Assembly: GCA_964395765.1 (NCBI GenBank)
Contig: CAYNCU010000066.1
Coordinates: 1-18,975, forward strand
Length of the DNA stretch: 18,975 nt
Direction: 5' to 3'
From: DATDPY01 sp964395765
GTDB lineage: Bacteria > Bacteroidota > Bacteroidia > Cytophagales > Cyclobacteriaceae
In this document: piece by piece, positions 17,799 through 18,975 of the stretch
Numbering within the stretch: the stretch's first letter is position 1
Layout of the letters: every line of letters begins with the position of its first letter
Translations under genes and position numbers: made by a program
Notes under the pieces: model-generated
The model's input: the letters and a program-made list of their open reading frames with translations, nothing else
Databases searched by the model: none
Told to the model about the DNA's origin: nothing

Positions 17799-17882
17799 AA
17801 AGACGGGGGTAGCTATTACACAGAGTTACGCAGAAGAAGGCACAGAGGGCCGCGGAGAAAAAAGCTAACTCCCGTGGTCTTT
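17799..17882. repeat. Imperfect inverted repeat enclosing a cacagagttacgcag-type repeat
   Basis: aaagacgggggtagct (17799-17814) and agctaactcccgtggtcttt (17863-17882) are reverse complements apart from small insertions and one mismatch. They enclose a 48-base segment, ttacacagagttacgcag and onward to gccgcggagaaaaa, which is a widespread intergenic repeat wording in Bacteroidota. Open frames crossing such repeats are commonly mis-called as small cysteine-rich proteins. Confidence 0.65.
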
Positions 17883-17907
17883 GGCGCACAGAACACCGAA
17901 CACCGAT

Positions 17908-17983
17908 TCCACATTCTTCCTTCAGATTCACTCGGGTCGTAGCGAGACACTACGATCAGAGGGGGTCCACATTCTTCATTCAG
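17908..17983 (+). repeat. 18-bp direct repeat pair
   Basis: tccacattcttccttcag (17908-17925) and tccacattcttcattcag (17966-17983) differ at one base and start 58 bp apart. The palindromic repeat at 17937-17955 lies between them, which suggests that the palindrome sits inside a short duplicated segment. Confidence 0.75.
17937..17955. repeat. Palindromic repeat, copy 1 (cgtagcgagacRctacg)
   Basis: tcgtagcgagacactacga: a 6-bp stem (tcgtag/ctacga) with a 7-nt loop. It shares 16 of 17 core bases, in the same orientation, with the copy at 18890-18906. Confidence 0.75.
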
Positions 17984-18054
17984 TCGTAACAAGAGTTATT
18001 AAAACTCACCGTTTTTATTGTTAATAAATATTAAAAATCTTAAATTATTTTTAC

Positions 18055-18696
18055 ATGAAAACTTCATTATTAATTACAACCTTTATATTTCTTATACTCA
18101 TAAGCGGGTGTAAAAAAGATGATTTAAATCCTATAAATAATTTTGACACAACTTCAAATGTCATCGATACAACACAAATAATTGACACAACCTCAATAGT
18201 TGACAATAATCAAGATATAAATAATGATGATACAACTTTAACGTATTATGGTTATGGAATATGTAATAAAACAGAAATCCAAAACAAATATGATGGGGAT
18301 ACTATTTTTATTACTATATCATTCAATCTTTTTACAAAGAGATATGAAGATAGATATTTAATTAATTTTTCTAATCAATATGATGCTAATCATATGTTAG
18401 AATCAGATACTTTATATGGGGGTTTCATAAATCTAAATTCAGATGATAGCACATTAATTTTACAATTTAATTTAAATAAAATTACAAATCAGAATATAAG
18501 TGATGATACTAGAAATTATATGATTGATCAATTGCATTTTAAATATAATATCAAATTAAAATCAGTTAATGCAACTTGGAAAAGATTTCTTTTTTATCCT
18601 TCCTCAAATCAAAGCACAGATGTGATTTTATCGAATAGTATAAATAATTGCGACCTTATGACAGAAGCTGATTTTAAAATGAATCTAATTAATTAG
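18055..18696 (+). CDS. AT-rich hypothetical lipoprotein
   Basis: 213 residues of unrecognised family. The N-terminus MKTSLLITTFIFLILISGC is a clear lipoprotein signal with C19 as the lipidated residue, so the protein should be exported and membrane-anchored. Residues 20-60 form a low-complexity linker with repeated I-D-T-T units and many Asn/Asp. The remaining roughly 150 residues look like a folded domain (Y-G-Y-G-I-C-N-K-T-E, I-F-I-T-I-S-F-N-L, I-L-Q-F-N-L-N-K-I), probably beta-rich. Base composition differs sharply from the neighbours: hand counts of two 60-base lines gave 30 of 120 G+C, against 34 of 60 for a line of the rhamnosidase gene. This suggests acquisition from another source. 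It is followed by a small terminator and flanked by repeats. The function cannot be inferred. Confidence 0.8.
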   Translation: MKTSLLITTFIFLILISGCKKDDLNPINNFDTTSNVIDTTQIIDTTSIVDNNQDINNDDTTLTYYGYGICNKTEIQNKYDGDTIFITISFNLFTKRYEDRYLINFSNQYDANHMLESDTLYGGFINLNSDDSTLILQFNLNKITNQNISDDTRNYMIDQLHFKYNIKLKSVNATWKRFLFYPSSNQSTDVILSNSINNCDLMTEADFKMNLIN

Positions 18697-18717
18697 ATTA
18701 ATAATTATAAAATATAA

Positions 18718-18738
18718 GGAGTTTAACTCCCTTTTTTT
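18718..18738 (+). terminator. Short terminator after the AT-rich lipoprotein gene
   Basis: ggagt-tta-actcc, a 5-bp stem, is followed by c and seven T at 18732-18738, beginning 22 bases after the stop. The reverse-complement reading would also serve the decayed reverse-strand frame that ends at 18737. Confidence 0.6.
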
Positions 18739-18886
18739 ATGACATTTGAGGATCAAAATCATGTGCATTATAACCCGACCAACTACTAACTGTCACATTT
18801 AACTATCCAATATCACTTCCATCCCATATACCAGATGCTAATGTTAAACTTATAGCTGGTTTTGCTTGATAAGGTGAATTTACCCT
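18737..18886 (-). pseudogene. Decayed C-terminal coding remnant
   Basis: On the reverse strand one frame reads N-S-P-Y-Q-A-K-P-A-I-S-L-T-L-A-S-G-I-W-D and continues G-S-D-I-G. It meets a single TAG at 18803-18805, and then reads LNVTVSSWSGYNAHDFDPQMS to a TAA at 18737-18739. Composition and rhythm on both sides of the TAG look like one real protein tail. At its left (5') end the frame runs into the palindromic repeat at 18890 and is then lost, so the rest of the gene is missing. The family is not recognised. This could be chance, since only about 50 codons are involved. Confidence 0.4.
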
Positions 18887-18889
18887 GAA

Positions 18890-18906
18890 CGTAGCGAGAC
18901 GCTACG
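18890..18906. repeat. Palindromic repeat, copy 2 (cgtagcgagacRctacg)
   Basis: cgtagcgagacgctacg: a perfect 7-bp stem with a 3-nt loop. It is the near-identical, same-orientation partner of the copy at 17937-17955, and both are followed by a similar purine-rich tail (gatcagaggg and gacgaggga). Confidence 0.8.
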
Positions 18907-18975
18907 ACGAGGGAAAGCACGGTGGGGCGCAGAGATTACATTACTACGTTCACAATGTTGAAATCCTGACATAAA

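Larger units (their letters stand above)
17648..18054. other. Intergenic region with hairpins, terminator and dispersed repeats
   Basis: 407 non-coding bases. In order: a 10-bp hairpin, an intrinsic terminator, a cacagagttacgcag-type repeat inside an imperfect inverted repeat, an 18-bp direct repeat pair surrounding a palindromic repeat, and an AT-rich stretch leading into the lipoprotein gene. No reading frame here looks real. Confidence 0.75.

Noticed and set aside
17716..17931. 71-codon reverse-strand frame, Cys/Phe-rich, in the intergenic region
   Set aside because: It is the conceptual translation of the cacagagttacgcag-type repeat and the terminator; such frames are well-known spurious gene calls.
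17908..17983. Possible start of a CRISPR-like array
   Set aside because: There are only two repeat units, the spacer is itself a palindromic repeat, and no cas genes are present.

Overview
The window looks like a chromosomal segment of a member of the Bacteroidota. The evidence is the gene families: a LytS/LytTR sensor-regulator pair, an MacB/FtsX-type permease of about 790 residues, a DUF2911-TPR protein, a lipoprotein alpha-L-rhamnosidase and a bacterial SNF2 helicase. A-rich rather than Shine-Dalgarno leaders and the short intergenic repeat words typical of the group (cacgcaaagg, ctttgcg, cacagagttacgcag) agree with this. No rRNA, tRNA, CRISPR array, transposase or integrase was seen. A 10-N scaffold gap lies at 271-280.

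Layout. 1-334 is non-coding, with the gap and a small palindrome. 335-3277 (+) is an SNF2-family ATPase. 3550-6579 (-) holds a PLP-dependent deaminase/desulfhydrase-like gene coupled to a DUF4328 membrane protein, then a repeat-rich intergenic region with a 29-bp perfect inverted repeat, then an exported DUF2911-TPR protein. 6786-9599 (-) holds an orphan ABC permease preceded by a small ExbB/TolQ-like membrane protein. Divergent from these, 9815-11607 (+) encodes a membrane histidine kinase, probably with a TTG start, and its LytTR response regulator. The 215-bp divergent region has two 9-bp direct repeats exactly 21 bp apart, a good candidate LytTR operator. 11726-14491 (+) is a GH78 rhamnosidase lipoprotein. 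14635-15513 (+) is an exported acetoacetate-decarboxylase-fold protein that lacks the Schiff-base lysine. 15680-17647 (+) is a chemoreceptor with a helical-bimodular-like sensor and a C-terminal CheR-type pentapeptide. 17648-18054 is a cluster of hairpins, a terminator and repeats. 18055-18696 (+) is a very AT-rich orphan lipoprotein, followed by a decayed reverse-strand coding remnant and a second copy of a palindromic repeat.

How the genes may work together. The most coherent unit is 6786-11607: a sensor kinase and LytTR regulator facing an ExbB-like protein and a permease, which suggests a regulated envelope export or stress module. The remaining genes look like individually transcribed housekeeping or accessory functions. 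The strongest oddities are the lysine-less exported decarboxylase homologue, the candidate LytTR operator, and the AT-rich segment bracketed by two copies of the same palindrome. I found no clear multi-gene defence or otherwise wholly new system.
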